A stretch of DNA of 64,000 nt from the NCBI RefSeq assembly GCF_014109825.1, contig NZ_CP059576.1, forward strand, positions 2,506,001 to 2,570,000, in the 5' to 3' direction. This DNA comes from Legionella sp. PC997 (GTDB lineage: Bacteria > Pseudomonadota > Gammaproteobacteria > Legionellales > Legionellaceae). A program made the translations under genes and the position numbers. The notes under the pieces were generated by a model. The model was not told the DNA's origin. It saw only the letters and a list, made by a program, of their open reading frames with translations, and ran no database searches. This document shows positions 9,104 through 18,366 of this stretch, in pieces. The stretch's first letter is position 1. Each line of letters begins with the position of its first letter.

Positions 9104-10040
9104 AATTGCCTATTAAATAATCACGTTTAAATTCACGTGCCAATTCTGATTGGTTAGAACGATACAACAAATGAATATTTGGTCCTGCATCCATAGTCAC
9201 TATAGGTCCATCACCTTTTTTATGCCAAAAATTCTCTAAATGACGCAATAAATCAATGCAATTTTCAGTCATGTAGGAAAAAGGTTGCTCGCACGTATTA
9301 AATAACCGGTGCATATCTTGAAATTCACGCCAACAGATTTGGTAGGCCGAAGTCCAATCTTGGCTCATCAATGCGTCTAATAAAAGCTTTAAGTTCTCTT
9401 TTGCTCTTTGACTACGTGTTTCATAAAAAGGACTAGTCTTTACTCGTTGATGTGCTTCACTGGAGGGAACTTCCTTCTTCTTACTACTAATAATCACCCC
9501 TTGATAAATTAACTCTGGGTAAGGTAAATCTACTGCTTTAACTTCATGATCATCCCATAAAGCCCAGGGAGAATAAAAAGAGCGACAGGATGATCCTGAG
9601 CCTAAACGGCTTAATTGTGCTTGTTCATCAACAGACGGCGTGGGTTTATTAGTTAATTCGCTCAAAGCGATCACAGCACAGCGAGTTAATGCCGCGAAGC
9701 TTGAAGCAGAGCTCGCCATTCCACTACTGTGAGGAAAATTATTACAAGACTGTACTAAGAACCCACCATCATAGCCAAAATATGCTTTTATGCGAGCGAG
9801 ATGATCAAGAAACCTTTTCTGTCCTTCTGCTGAAAGAACAAAATTGTCAATTCCGCCAGGTATAAGCAATGGTTCCCAAATGTCTTTTTTCGAACTTGCT
9901 TTTTCAAGTCGAACTGTGCTTTTAAGTTCATTTAACGTATAAGACAACGAAGGATTATCAGGACTATTAGAACTATCATCCTTTTTTCCCATATATTTGA
10001 TCAAAGCAATATTAGCTGGGGCATGAGCTAGCCAATACAT
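9090..10040 (-). CDS. mvaD: diphosphomevalonate decarboxylase
   Basis: Converts mevalonate 5-diphosphate to isopentenyl diphosphate using ATP. The family signature NIALIKYMGKKD is at the N-terminus, followed by the phosphate-binding NNFPHSSGMASSASSFAAL, SGSSCRS, and VTMDAGPNIH near the C-terminus holding the catalytic-region aspartate. 316 residues is normal. It is the first gene of a two-gene unit with mevalonate kinase (14-base overlap). A GGAG site lies close upstream of the ATG at 10040. Confidence 0.92.
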   Translation of the reverse strand: MYWLAHAPANIALIKYMGKKDDSSNSPDNPSLSYTLNELKSTVRLEKASSKKDIWEPLLIPGGIDNFVLSAEGQKRFLDHLARIKAYFGYDGGFLVQSCNNFPHSSGMASSASSFAALTRCAVIALSELTNKPTPSVDEQAQLSRLGSGSSCRSFYSPWALWDDHEVKAVDLPYPELIYQGVIISSKKKEVPSSEAHQRVKTSPFYETRSQRAKENLKLLLDALMSQDWTSAYQICWREFQDMHRLFNTCEQPFSYMTENCIDLLRHLENFWHKKGDGPIVTMDAGPNIHLLYRSNQSELAREFKRDYLIGNYDVL

Positions 10041-10124
10041 AATTTCTCCTTGGGATCCATAAACTATTTCAATAGAGCCAGGTATGGCCTATAAGCGGTA
10101 ACTCAAAAAATTTTCAATAGAAAA

Positions 10125-10156
10125 ACCCGGGTTACGGTGTGCCTCACCCAGGCTAC
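10125..10156 (-). terminator. REP-like palindrome acting as terminator of pal-cpoB
   Basis: Imperfect 11-bp inverted repeat, ACCCGGGTTAC (10125-10135) with ACCCAGGCTAC (10146-10156), two G-T wobbles. On the minus strand it reads GTAGCCTGGGTG, then CACACCGTAACCCGGGT followed by TTTTTC, a good intrinsic terminator for cpoB. The GTAGCC...GTAACCCGGG pattern resembles the REP sequences widespread in proteobacteria. Confidence 0.65.
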
Positions 10157-10189
10157 AAATACAAATTTCTGAGTTACATTTTCATTTAA

Positions 10190-11164
10190 TTATATTGTAC
10201 GTAATTTTGAATTAGCCAATTGTGCTGTTGGGGTACCAGGATAAGCTCTTACAACTTGTTGTAGAAACTTCTTAGCCTCTTGTTTGTCACCTCGTTCAGC
10301 GTAGGCATAGCCAACCTTTAACATGCTCGCAGCCGATTTACTTGAAGTGGGAAATTGTTGTAGTACAACGTTAAAATGCTCTATGGCTTGAGAATAATCT
10401 TTTTTAACTAAGTAAAGCTCGCCTAGCCAATATTGTGCATTAGCAGTGTAACCACCTCTTGGATATTTTTGTGCGAATAAATTCATTGCACTCAAAGCAT
10501 CATCATATCGTTTATTTTTTACCAATTCATATGCAGCTAAATAGCTAATTTGTTCATCCGCAGGGTTTGCTCTGGAAGCAGTAGATACAGGTACGGTAAC
10601 AGGCGTAGTAACCGCTTTATTTGCTTGTACATCAGGAACAGATACAGTTTTCTTAGGTGCAACGGGTTCCTTAGAGCCCACTGAAAGATCCAATGAAGGT
10701 TTATTTGAAGAGGCTTTCGCAGAAGTGGTCCCACTTAAACGTGAATCCAAATCCTTATAAAAAGCGACTTGCTGTTGCTGTAATAACTTCAAATCATGAG
10801 CCTGTACTTCTAATTGTCCACGCAGTTCTTGGATTTCTTGTTGTAAACTTTGGATTTTGTCAATCAGCTTGGCACTATCAGTAATATTATTATTTGAATC
10901 ATTTGCTTGATCATCTTTAGCAAGCGCAGGTTCATCATCGGTTTGAGAATGATCTATTGTGTAATTCTCGTTACGAGCGATTTCAAACTGACCATTATCA
11001 ATTTGTGGTTCATCATACTTAGGGCCAACAGACGTTTCATACGCCTGTTGGTCAATCATTGCAAAATTTTCACTGTCATCAACCACAGGTGCCACGGACC
11101 AACTGGTCAAAGGTAGCAGAAAAATAAAACCTGTAGCGATAAGGTGTTTTTTGCAATTTATCAT
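10190..11164 (-). CDS. cpoB: Tol-Pal system protein CpoB (YbgF)
   Basis: Periplasmic protein of 324 residues: signal peptide (~1-23, ending SWSVA), an acidic low-complexity stretch, a coiled coil with IDKIQSLQQEIQELRGQLEVQ at ~100-140 for trimerisation, a Ser/Pro/Val linker, then three TPR-type repeats from ~205 (YLAAYELVKNKRYDDALSAM, then YWLGELYLVKKDYSQAIEHF and KVGYAYAERGDKQEAKKFL). CpoB coordinates PBP1B activity with Tol-Pal constriction. Its ATG overlaps the pal stop codon as ATGA, so the genes are coupled. The acidic insertion is longer than in E. coli. Confidence 0.9.
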   Translation of the reverse strand: MINCKKHLIATGFIFLLPLTSWSVAPVVDDSENFAMIDQQAYETSVGPKYDEPQIDNGQFEIARNENYTIDHSQTDDEPALAKDDQANDSNNNITDSAKLIDKIQSLQQEIQELRGQLEVQAHDLKLLQQQQVAFYKDLDSRLSGTTSAKASSNKPSLDLSVGSKEPVAPKKTVSVPDVQANKAVTTPVTVPVSTASRANPADEQISYLAAYELVKNKRYDDALSAMNLFAQKYPRGGYTANAQYWLGELYLVKKDYSQAIEHFNVVLQQFPTSSKSAASMLKVGYAYAERGDKQEAKKFLQQVVRAYPGTPTAQLANSKLRTI

Positions 11165-11688
11165 CTTGTTGCCTCATAAGTAAATTCAACGCGTCGATTT
11201 TGTGCATGTGACGCATCATCATGTCCTAAATTAATTGGACGCTCTTTACCGTAACTCACAACACGCATTTGTTGTCTATTAACACCGGCCATACGTAAAA
11301 TGTCAGCTACAGTATTTGCGCGACGCTCACCAAGAGCTACGTTATATTCACGACTACCTCGTTCGTCAGTATGTCCAGCAATTAACACACGAGCACCTGG
11401 ATGAGTCTTCAAGTATTCTGCCTGAGCATTGACGGAGGGTAAATACTTGGGAGCTAAGTTACTATCATCATAAGAGAACAGGTACAATTGATTATGAGGT
11501 GCCTTGGTTGTATAAGATTCACCTGGTTCTTGACCCGCAAAATGAGTGAACTGTCCTAAACCTTGAGCAGAAGCTTCGGCATCAGTAACTCCTACGCCAT
11601 CTGCACTACCTGGTGTTTTGGAGCACGCAGCAACTAAAACAGCACTCGCTACAAGCAGACCTAATTTACATAATGATCCGGCTTTCAT
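11161..11688 (-). CDS. pal: peptidoglycan-associated lipoprotein Pal
   Basis: Outer-membrane lipoprotein that binds diaminopimelate in peptidoglycan through an OmpA-type domain. Signal peptide and lipobox (VLVAAC) are followed by a ~45-residue linker and the OmpA domain, with AGHTDERGSREYNVALGERRA and the terminal NRRVEF. The frame runs up to 11721, but the ATG at 11688 with AGGAG nine bases upstream gives a normal lipoprotein signal and 175 residues. tolB, usually directly upstream of pal, is not here; the upstream neighbours are a structured intergenic region and a lipid-transport operon. Confidence 0.95.
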   Translation of the reverse strand: MKAGSLCKLGLLVASAVLVAACSKTPGSADGVGVTDAEASAQGLGQFTHFAGQEPGESYTTKAPHNQLYLFSYDDSNLAPKYLPSVNAQAEYLKTHPGARVLIAGHTDERGSREYNVALGERRANTVADILRMAGVNRQQMRVVSYGKERPINLGHDDASHAQNRRVEFTYEATR

Positions 11689-11870
11689 CCTCAATCTCCT
11701 CGTTCTTTTTATTATTAACAAATTTCAAAGTTCCCATATAGGGTTCATGGGGGCACATTGTACAATTCTTTTTATTTTTTGGCTACACTAACTAATTAAA
11801 CCAATTTCATCTTAATTCATGACCAGGTGCAGCGTATGAATCTTCTAGCTTGCTAAAAGCCGCCTGCTTT

Positions 11871-11988
11871 ATCCTAAGGTCCGTCCCTGTTCGCGGTCTT
11901 CTCCAGAAGATCTGCCCTAAAACATTGACTAAGCGGGCAGCAAGGGAGTGGAACCCGGTCTTGAGAACTTTTTGTTCAAACCTTGGAT
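11871..11988. ncRNA. candidate structured RNA upstream of pal
   Basis: This 118-base stretch folds by eye into a closed multi-branch structure. The ends pair as ATCC-AAGGT (11871-11880, one bulged T) with ACCTTGGAT (11980-11988). Inside, TCCCT (~11884) pairs with AGGGA (~11943). It encloses a TCTTCT/AGAAGA hairpin (~11897-11911) and a CTGCCC/GGGCAG stem (~11912-11940), and a TTGA-GAAC/GTTCAA hairpin with a T5 loop lies at ~11961-11978. It is GC-richer than its surroundings and has no ORF. Strand is unknown. Short stretches recall 6S RNA, but order and length do not match well, so I do not name it. Confidence 0.45.
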
Positions 11989-12036
11989 TCCATTATGCTA
12001 ACCAGATTACGACGTAATTTACTGGAAACGAATTGA

Positions 12037-12636
12037 TTAATGTTCAATATGAGATACTACAAAATGTGCTAAGATCGCAGTAAATTGTTGTGTTGCTCTA
12101 TTGGCTGCGATTACACCTCCGTAAGGTGTATCACTAGGGCATGGAATTTGTAAATTGATAATTTTTGAAGCCAGTACTTTGTTATCACTTACATGGGTTA
12201 AAACCATTTTGGCTGAAAACTCCAGGACACTTGGTTTTTTAAGAAAATTTTGTTCAAGCGCCAACAATTGGGTATCTAATCGGTAATTTACACCTAAGGT
12301 ATAGGCATTCGATGTAACCGCTTTAAATAGGTTGGTTCGTTGCAAGCTTTGCAGGATTAAAGGATAAAGCATATCTGCGGGTGGATTTACCCATGCATTT
12401 TTTGCAAACGGTGCCAATTCATAAGGTTTTTTACTATAGAGCATCTGCTCTGTTTGATATCCGGCAGCGGCATCCGGTGGCGTAACCAATAAAGTAATTG
12501 GCATCGGTTCTTTCACCAACTGTTTCGAACTGTATGCATTCAATTGATACTGATTTTTTACAGAGACTTTAACAGGTGAGCATGCACTTAGTAATGCTGT
12601 ACTCAAGCCCACGAGAAACACGGTCAACTTTTTCAT
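12037..12636 (-). CDS. ABC-type transport auxiliary lipoprotein (PqiC-like)
   Basis: A 199-residue lipoprotein with signal peptide and lipobox (ALLSAC, Cys19) and the beta/alpha pattern of the ABC-type transport auxiliary family found next to MCE-type lipid transporters. Such lipoproteins are thought to sit at the outer membrane and receive or pass lipids. Its ATG lies two bases after the MCE gene stop, the last gene of a four-gene operon. Two cysteines are present, the lipidated one and one near residue 166 (QIPCPSD). Confidence 0.75.
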   Translation of the reverse strand: MKKLTVFLVGLSTALLSACSPVKVSVKNQYQLNAYSSKQLVKEPMPITLLVTPPDAAAGYQTEQMLYSKKPYELAPFAKNAWVNPPADMLYPLILQSLQRTNLFKAVTSNAYTLGVNYRLDTQLLALEQNFLKKPSVLEFSAKMVLTHVSDNKVLASKIINLQIPCPSDTPYGGVIAANRATQQFTAILAHFVVSHIEH

Positions 12637-12638
12637 CT

Positions 12639-13541
12639 TTATTCTCCAGGCCCAGGTTTTGGCGGTTTAGTTCCACGAATAACCACAGCAGGGTTTTGGC
12701 GCATTTCACTACTTACCTTTTCCAAGTTTGCAGAAATTGCATTCAATCTTCGTAATAAGATGACCGCTGGTGGGAGCGCTTCTTGAGAAATTTTATCAAT
12801 AGCATTTTTTCCTGTACCCATAGTTTTTGATACACTGTTCCCAGCTTTACTCAAACTTTCCGCCATTGTATTAAATTTAGCTATTCCTATTCTTAATTCC
12901 TCAAGCATATGCGGGAAATCACGACTTGTTTTGGCAAGATTATCCATCAAAACATTAACATTCTTCCCGTTACTTGCAAGATCTTTAGAAAAATGATCAA
13001 TATTAGTTAAAATATGCCGTACATGTTTTGCATTTTCTTCATTAAATATGCGTTTTGCTTCAGTACTTACCGAGTCTACGTCCTCGGAAACCTTTTTTAA
13101 AATACCATCCAATTGAGTAAAAACAGAAGGTTTTGAAGGGATAACTGGATAAGGCTCACCTGGCATTTTTTGGATTGGAGTCAGATCAGAAGTGCTTGCG
13201 CTCAAACCGATATAGGTAACTCCAGTGATCCCTTGGGAATTTAACGTGGCGTATGTACTTGTTGTAATAGGTGTCCCTTCTTCGATATCCAACAAGATTT
13301 CAACTTGTCTTGGATCGCTTTGGTTTAATTTTATTACTTTAACATGCCCCACTTGTACTCCATTGTATTTCACAGGAGCATCCTGGGTCAGTCCAGATGC
13401 CGCTTCATGCATGAAAATGGTATACGTTATATATTTTTTTTGATTAAAACCAACAGACAACCACAGCATTGTAGCTACTAAACCTACCAGCAATATAAGT
13501 ACGACTACACCTACGATCGTGTAATTGGTTTTCGCTTCCAA
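12639..13541 (-). CDS. MCE-domain substrate-binding protein (MlaD-like)
   Basis: 300 residues: an N-terminal membrane anchor (~9-30), one MCE domain (~38-120, with [18 protein letters not shown] and [10 protein letters not shown]), then a long helical region ending in a Pro-rich tail. MCE proteins form hexameric lipid-shuttling rings in the periplasm with an MlaE-type permease and MlaF-type ATPase. The start is a TTG at 13541 preceded by GGAG, giving the usual short cytoplasmic tail before the anchor. The helical C-terminus makes it longer than E. coli MlaD and closer to the YrbD-like proteins that work with a partner lipoprotein. Confidence 0.88.
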   Translation of the reverse strand: MEAKTNYTIVGVVVLILLVGLVATMLWLSVGFNQKKYITYTIFMHEAASGLTQDAPVKYNGVQVGHVKVIKLNQSDPRQVEILLDIEEGTPITTSTYATLNSQGITGVTYIGLSASTSDLTPIQKMPGEPYPVIPSKPSVFTQLDGILKKVSEDVDSVSTEAKRIFNEENAKHVRHILTNIDHFSKDLASNGKNVNVLMDNLAKTSRDFPHMLEELRIGIAKFNTMAESLSKAGNSVSKTMGTGKNAIDKISQEALPPAVILLRRLNAISANLEKVSSEMRQNPAVVIRGTKPPKPGPGE

Positions 13542-13601
13542 GTATTCTGTCTCCAGTTACGCTTAGTGCCTTTCATACAATTAATGTTGGGAGGCTCTAG
13601 A

Positions 13602-14339
13602 TTACATTTTACTGAAATAACCAGCAATTATTTTATTCTTATTTTTCATTAAATCTTTAATCGGCTCAACACTTAAAATTTTCCCATCACCAATAAAGGC
13701 CACGCGATCGGTCGTCCGCTTTAAAGATTCTATATCATGACTCACCATGACTATAGTAAGTTTTAAAGAATCTCTTAAAAAAATAATCAATTCATCGAAA
13801 AGCCTAGCACTAAGTGGGTCTAGTCCTGTAGTCGGCTCATCTAAAAACAACAATTCCGGATCCATTGCGATGGCACGGGCAGCTGCTGCCCTTCTTTGCA
13901 TTCCCCCACTCAATTCTGATGGCAATTTGCCTGCGGCTTCTTTAGGTAACCCCACTAAAGCAATTTTTAACAAAGCCAATTCATACATGAATTGAGGATC
14001 AAGACTAGTGAATTCTCGCATAGGAAACATAACGTTTTCTATAACATTCATTGATGAAAATAATGCGCTATGCTGAAAAAGCATCCCCCAGCGACGCCGA
14101 AGCAAGAAGGATTGCTCCATATCGAGATGACTAATGTCTTGGCCAAATATTTTGATTGTACCGGCTGTAGGCTTCAGTAACATGAGTAGACTGCGTAATA
14201 TGGTTGTTTTTCCGCTTCCTGAACCACCAATAATGGCTAAAATTTCGCCTTTTTCCACGGTCAAATTTACATCAGAGTGTACCCATTGACCACCGAGGCA
14301 ATTCTTTAGTCCTTTAATTTCAATAATGGATTCACTCAT
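13602..14339 (-). CDS. MlaF-like ABC transporter ATP-binding protein
   Basis: 245 residues with Walker A GGSGSGKTT (~37-45), Q-loop LFQHSALF, ABC signature LSGGMQRRAAAARA, Walker B LLFLDEPTTGLD, and the H-loop VSHD. It powers the adjacent MCE lipid transporter. Its ATG is immediately next to the permease stop (no bases between), so the permease and ATPase are translated in tandem. The signature GGM-QRR is typical of the Mla branch. Confidence 0.92.
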   Translation of the reverse strand: MSESIIEIKGLKNCLGGQWVHSDVNLTVEKGEILAIIGGSGSGKTTILRSLLMLLKPTAGTIKIFGQDISHLDMEQSFLLRRRWGMLFQHSALFSSMNVIENVMFPMREFTSLDPQFMYELALLKIALVGLPKEAAGKLPSELSGGMQRRAAAARAIAMDPELLFLDEPTTGLDPLSARLFDELIIFLRDSLKLTIVMVSHDIESLKRTTDRVAFIGDGKILSVEPIKDLMKNKNKIIAGYFSKM

Positions 14340-15467
14340 TTATAAATGCATCCGACTGTAAATGACTGAATAAATCGCGTCAGCAATTATTATTAAAAAT
14401 AATGCTTGCACTACGCTTTTGGTAGTTTGGCTCCCAATATTTTTTTCCGTACCTGCCTCCACTCTGAATCCCTGAAAACAACCAACTAGCGCAATCAACA
14501 TTGCAAAAGCGGGTGCTTTATATAAACCTAAATTCAATTGTGAAAGTCCCACAGAATCTTTCAATCGTTGCAAGAAATCGATGAAGGTAATGCCCAGCAT
14601 GTTATTAGCCATTATCATCGCACCTAAAATACTAAAAACATCAGACCAAAAAATCAATAAAGGGAATGCGAGCAATAAGCCAATAACTTTAGGAAGGACT
14701 AATAATTCCGTGGGAGAAAGTCCCATAGTTAAAAGTGCATCCACTTCTTCATTCAGTTTCATACTGCCAATTTGTGCGGTAAATGCAGAACTTGTACGCC
14801 CAGCAACAATAATAGCTGTAATCAAAGGCGCAAACTCCCGAAAAATAGCCATCCCTGATAAATAAGCAATGAAGCTGTTCGCTCCATAAGTTTGTAATTG
14901 CAATCCCATTTGATAGGCCAAAACGACACCAATTAAAAAAGAAAGCAAAGCAAGGATGGGTAATGCAGTAACACCCGTAGCATGTACATTTGCGATAATG
15001 CTTGGTAATTGAAATCGTCGCCAATTACCAAATGCTTCGAATAATTTAGTAGCCAAATCACCAATTAAAGCGACAAAACCATCTGCTTGTCGGAATTTAT
15101 TCTCTGATTCTTTACCTAATTGATAAAGTAGATTTTTTTTATCGGGGGCAGGAATATGATAATCTAAAACATCTTTTTTTGATTTAATTAAATCAATGAG
15201 TTGTTGTTGGGTTTCGCTAAAATCAGACAGCTGAACTTGATTTCCTCGTTGTTCGAGCAGGTCAATGCATTTAATTAAAGTTAAAGCGCCTGCACTATCA
15301 AAACCACTGATGCTTTCGCCGTTAATAATCACTTTTTGTTTTTTGGGTAATTCCTGTTCTTGGAACTGTGATAATAAATTCCCAATTCTCAAAACAGACC
15401 AGTGACCTGTACAGTGAACTCTGGCAAGTTCCTTATCGAACGTGATTTGCGCGCTGTTTTGTACCAT
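14340..15467 (-). CDS. MlaE-family permease with N-terminal STAS domain
   Basis: 375 residues. Residues ~1-105 form a STAS/MlaB-like domain (KQKVIINGESISGFDSAGALTLI) fused to an MlaE permease (~110-375) with five or six membrane helices and the conserved GRTSSAFTAQIGSMKLNEEVDAL segment that couples to the ATPase. In E. coli MlaB is a separate protein; here it is fused. First gene of the four-gene unit permease-ATPase-MCE-lipoprotein, presumed to move phospholipid between outer and inner membrane. Direction of transport cannot be read from sequence. Confidence 0.9.
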   Translation of the reverse strand: MVQNSAQITFDKELARVHCTGHWSVLRIGNLLSQFQEQELPKKQKVIINGESISGFDSAGALTLIKCIDLLEQRGNQVQLSDFSETQQQLIDLIKSKKDVLDYHIPAPDKKNLLYQLGKESENKFRQADGFVALIGDLATKLFEAFGNWRRFQLPSIIANVHATGVTALPILALLSFLIGVVLAYQMGLQLQTYGANSFIAYLSGMAIFREFAPLITAIIVAGRTSSAFTAQIGSMKLNEEVDALLTMGLSPTELLVLPKVIGLLLAFPLLIFWSDVFSILGAMIMANNMLGITFIDFLQRLKDSVGLSQLNLGLYKAPAFAMLIALVGCFQGFRVEAGTEKNIGSQTTKSVVQALFLIIIADAIYSVIYSRMHL

Positions 15468-15623
15468 AGTCGTATTTATTGAGAAATAGCTTCAAGAATA
15501 ATAGAAATATTCAGGAAGAGCAAAAACAATAAAACATGGTAACACAATAATATATTATTGGGGAGGTAAAAAAGGAACCTGAGTCAAGGTAATTAACTCA
15601 GGCAATCATTGTTAGAAATTAAA

Positions 15624-16685
15624 CTATGCCTTTAGAGAACTAATTGAATTATTTAGTTCGGTAACTTTCTTGCCTCCATCGGCAAGAGGTTTAAACAGTG
15701 ATAATTTAGGCAAATGCACTGAGGAACCTGCGCGATCCAATCCGGTATTAATAAGATTCACGAGATCATCCAAAAATTTTTCCCACCATCCACGATGTGT
15801 CCGTAATGTTTTTACAGAGCTTTTCTCATCGCCTAGAACCTCTTGGCTTTTTGATTTAAAAGTAACTAAATCACCATCACGGAGATATGTGTCTTTTAAG
15901 GCACTTATTTGGTTATAAATACTTGTTGCGGCTTGTGCAGCTTGTCGATATTTAGATGCTTCTTTATAATTTTTTTGTTCTTTATATTTTTTTTCTTTTG
16001 CTTGATATATACCCAACTTAGTATAAATAGCCCTTAATTTTACATCGACATCAAAAAGCTGAATGTTTCGTTGTCTCATGATTCTATAATCAACACTAGT
16101 TACTTGGGGCAGCTTATTATCACTTAAAGTTTTTTTATGTTGCTGATGATCTTCTGAAATTAAAAATGTAACGGCTTTTTTATTCTGATCTGCTATGCTA
16201 GATTTCTCTTTTTCTATTTTCGTCTTTTGTATGCCTTTAAGTGGCGATTTAGTCTGAGTGGAGAGAAGAGCTCCTCCTTTATCTTTCTCGAGAGAAACCT
16301 CGATTTTATGCTCATTCAGTTGAGGAGGATGTTTTTTTCCAGGCTCTGCTAATGAAGTCGAATTTAGACTTGAATTTTTTTCTACGACAGCAGATACCAT
16401 TTCAGGTTGATCACTACTTGTTGGAATGATTTCAGTTCGAGCCTCTTGTGCGAACCGTTTTCTTAAATTCTTGATCAATTCATCGATTTCTGCATCCAGT
16501 TTTTTGATCTCTCCTTGGTGGAAAACAGTCAAATTTGTAGTACTTCTGCCCTTCTGTTTATCATTAAATTTCTTTAGAAATCGCTCCAAAGCTTCAAGAG
16601 AGTTGCATTTTTTCAATTGCCCGATAAGTGTTTCCCTTATGCTTTTTGCCCAGGTAAACGACTCCATTTCTCTCGATTTCCCCAT
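15624..16685 (-). CDS. coiled-coil protein, candidate Dot/Icm effector
   Basis: A 353-residue lysine-rich, hydrophilic protein without signal peptide. Residues ~8-80 are helical, ~85-190 are low-complexity (Ser, Lys, Pro), ~200-270 form a strong helical region, and ~285-320 hold an aromatic segment, KTLRTHRGWWEKFLDDLVNLI. A TLR-HRGW-type motif near the C-terminus recurs, as I recall, in many Legionella proteins of unknown function. It ends ELNNSISSLKA. The gene stands alone, divergent from HMG-CoA reductase. An AGAAG lies before the ATG at 16685; Met7 is an alternative start. Function unknown; effector role inferred. Confidence 0.55.
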   Translation of the reverse strand: MGKSREMESFTWAKSIRETLIGQLKKCNSLEALERFLKKFNDKQKGRSTTNLTVFHQGEIKKLDAEIDELIKNLRKRFAQEARTEIIPTSSDQPEMVSAVVEKNSSLNSTSLAEPGKKHPPQLNEHKIEVSLEKDKGGALLSTQTKSPLKGIQKTKIEKEKSSIADQNKKAVTFLISEDHQQHKKTLSDNKLPQVTSVDYRIMRQRNIQLFDVDVKLRAIYTKLGIYQAKEKKYKEQKNYKEASKYRQAAQAATSIYNQISALKDTYLRDGDLVTFKSKSQEVLGDEKSSVKTLRTHRGWWEKFLDDLVNLINTGLDRAGSSVHLPKLSLFKPLADGGKKVTELNNSISSLKA

Positions 16686-17067
16686 AACTTCTCCAACAGT
16701 TGAATCTAATTAAGTGCGCTTAATTTACACTTCATGCAAAAAAAACACCAGGGGAATTCAATAAAAAAAGGAGCAATTATAAAAAGTTACTTTACTGAAA
16801 CAAAAATTCCTATTGTTTCATAAAATAAATTACTTCTTAAGGAACAGACCAACTACATGAGGTGATCATGTACCCAAGAACCTAAAAACAAAATCCTATA
16901 TAAGCTACGATTTTCGAGTAGTTTGCGGTCCTATTTTATGATAAAATTGCTTTTATTTTTTTCAAGACACTAAATTCAGGTATGCAAGAAAATTACAGCC
17001 AATTTGAACAACGCAAACATGGCATTACAAAAACTTGCGTTAATGCCGGCTACTCAAAGGAGAAAGC
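16686..17067. other. 382-base divergent intergenic region
   Basis: AT-rich spacer between the divergent coiled-coil gene and HMG-CoA reductase, so both promoters should lie here. No ORF, strong hairpin or repeat was recognised. Confidence 0.4.
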
Positions 17068-18366
17068 ATGCCTTTAACTTCTAATACTGATGAGCTATTC
17101 CGTGGATTTTCAAAACTTTCTAGAGAAGAACGTTTTAAGCGCTTGTTAGCCTTAGGGGCAATCACCACTGAAGACATTGCATTTCTTAAAAATGGTGGCG
17201 TAAAGGATTTAAATTTAGCAGATAAACTGATTGAAAACGTCATTGGTTATTTTCAACTACCTTTAGGTGTAGCAACTAATTTTAACATTAACGGCCAAGA
17301 CTATGTGATTCCAATGGCTGTTGAAGAAACTTCAATTATTGCCGCCCTATCAAAATCTGCCAAATGGATCAGACAATGTGGCGAAATAAAGACCTGGGTT
17401 CAAGGTGAGTGCATTATAGGTCAAATTCAATTAGCCAACGTAAAAGATTTCTCTAAATTTTCACAAATTTTTCATGAAAACCGTGCTTATCTCATCAGTA
17501 AAGCCAATAAAGATGTTGCTGAAAACATGGTAAAACGCGGCGGCGGCGTCATGGATTTGCAATTACGCCAACTCAAAAGAGAAGATAATCAAGATATGGC
17601 TGTCATTCACTTAACCATGAATAGCTGTGATGCCATGGGTGCCAACATTATTAATCAAGTTCTTGAATATTTGAAAACACCTATAGAGCAGTTAACTGGT
17701 GAAGAAGTCACTATGTGTATTTTATCCAATTTGAATGATCAAAAGTTAACAACCGCTCAAGTCACAATCCATACCATCGACCCAGTACTTGGTCAAAAAC
17801 TGCAAGAAGCATCCCTTTTTGCAGAAATGGATCCTTATCGAGCCGCTACCCACAATAAAGGGGTAATGAATGGCATCGATCCTGTTTTGATTGCAACAGG
17901 TAATGACTGGCGTGCAGTAGAGGCTGGGGTACATGCTTATGCGGCTCGTGATGGCCAATATCGAGCAATTACCCGTTGGCGTTATCATGATGGAATACTT
18001 ACTGGACAACTCACAGCTCCAATTATTGTAGGAACTATAGGGGGGGTTACTTCACTGCACCCTACTGCAAAAATGTGTTTACGAATGATGAATATTTCTT
18101 CAGCGAATGAATTAGCTCAAGTAATTGCAGCTGTAGGCCTAGTCCAAAATCTAGGTGCAATTAAAGCCTTATGTACTGAAGGTATTATTCAGGGCCATAT
18201 GAAATTACATATTGATAATTTGCTCTTGGCTGCAGGAGCCAATGAAAATGAAATGCCTGTACTCAAAGAACATTTACAAAAATGGCTGGATTTGCATAAA
18301 AGAATTAGCCTTAACAATGCTCATGATTTACTGGCCAAAATCAGACAAACACCAATTGCCGTATGA
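17068..18366 (+). CDS. mvaA: hydroxymethylglutaryl-CoA reductase, class II
   Basis: Reduces HMG-CoA to mevalonate, committing carbon to the mevalonate route to isoprenoids. Class II motifs: PMAVEETSI with the catalytic glutamate, DAMGAN in the cofactor domain, NKGVMNGID with the catalytic lysine, ATGNDWRAVEAG with the aspartate, and GHMKLH with the catalytic histidine. 432 residues and no membrane domain fit class II. AGGAG is six bases upstream of the ATG. The stop overlaps the ATG of the following GHMP kinase (ATGA), so both are co-translated. Confidence 0.95.
   Translation: MPLTSNTDELFRGFSKLSREERFKRLLALGAITTEDIAFLKNGGVKDLNLADKLIENVIGYFQLPLGVATNFNINGQDYVIPMAVEETSIIAALSKSAKWIRQCGEIKTWVQGECIIGQIQLANVKDFSKFSQIFHENRAYLISKANKDVAENMVKRGGGVMDLQLRQLKREDNQDMAVIHLTMNSCDAMGANIINQVLEYLKTPIEQLTGEEVTMCILSNLNDQKLTTAQVTIHTIDPVLGQKLQEASLFAEMDPYRAATHNKGVMNGIDPVLIATGNDWRAVEAGVHAYAARDGQYRAITRWRYHDGILTGQLTAPIIVGTIGGVTSLHPTAKMCLRMMNISSANELAQVIAAVGLVQNLGAIKALCTEGIIQGHMKLHIDNLLLAAGANENEMPVLKEHLQKWLDLHKRISLNNAHDLLAKIRQTPIAV

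Noticed and set aside
11871..11988. Naming the structured stretch as 6S RNA
   Set aside because: Shared short motifs are in a different order and the candidate is ~60 bases shorter than 6S RNA; kept only as an unnamed RNA candidate.
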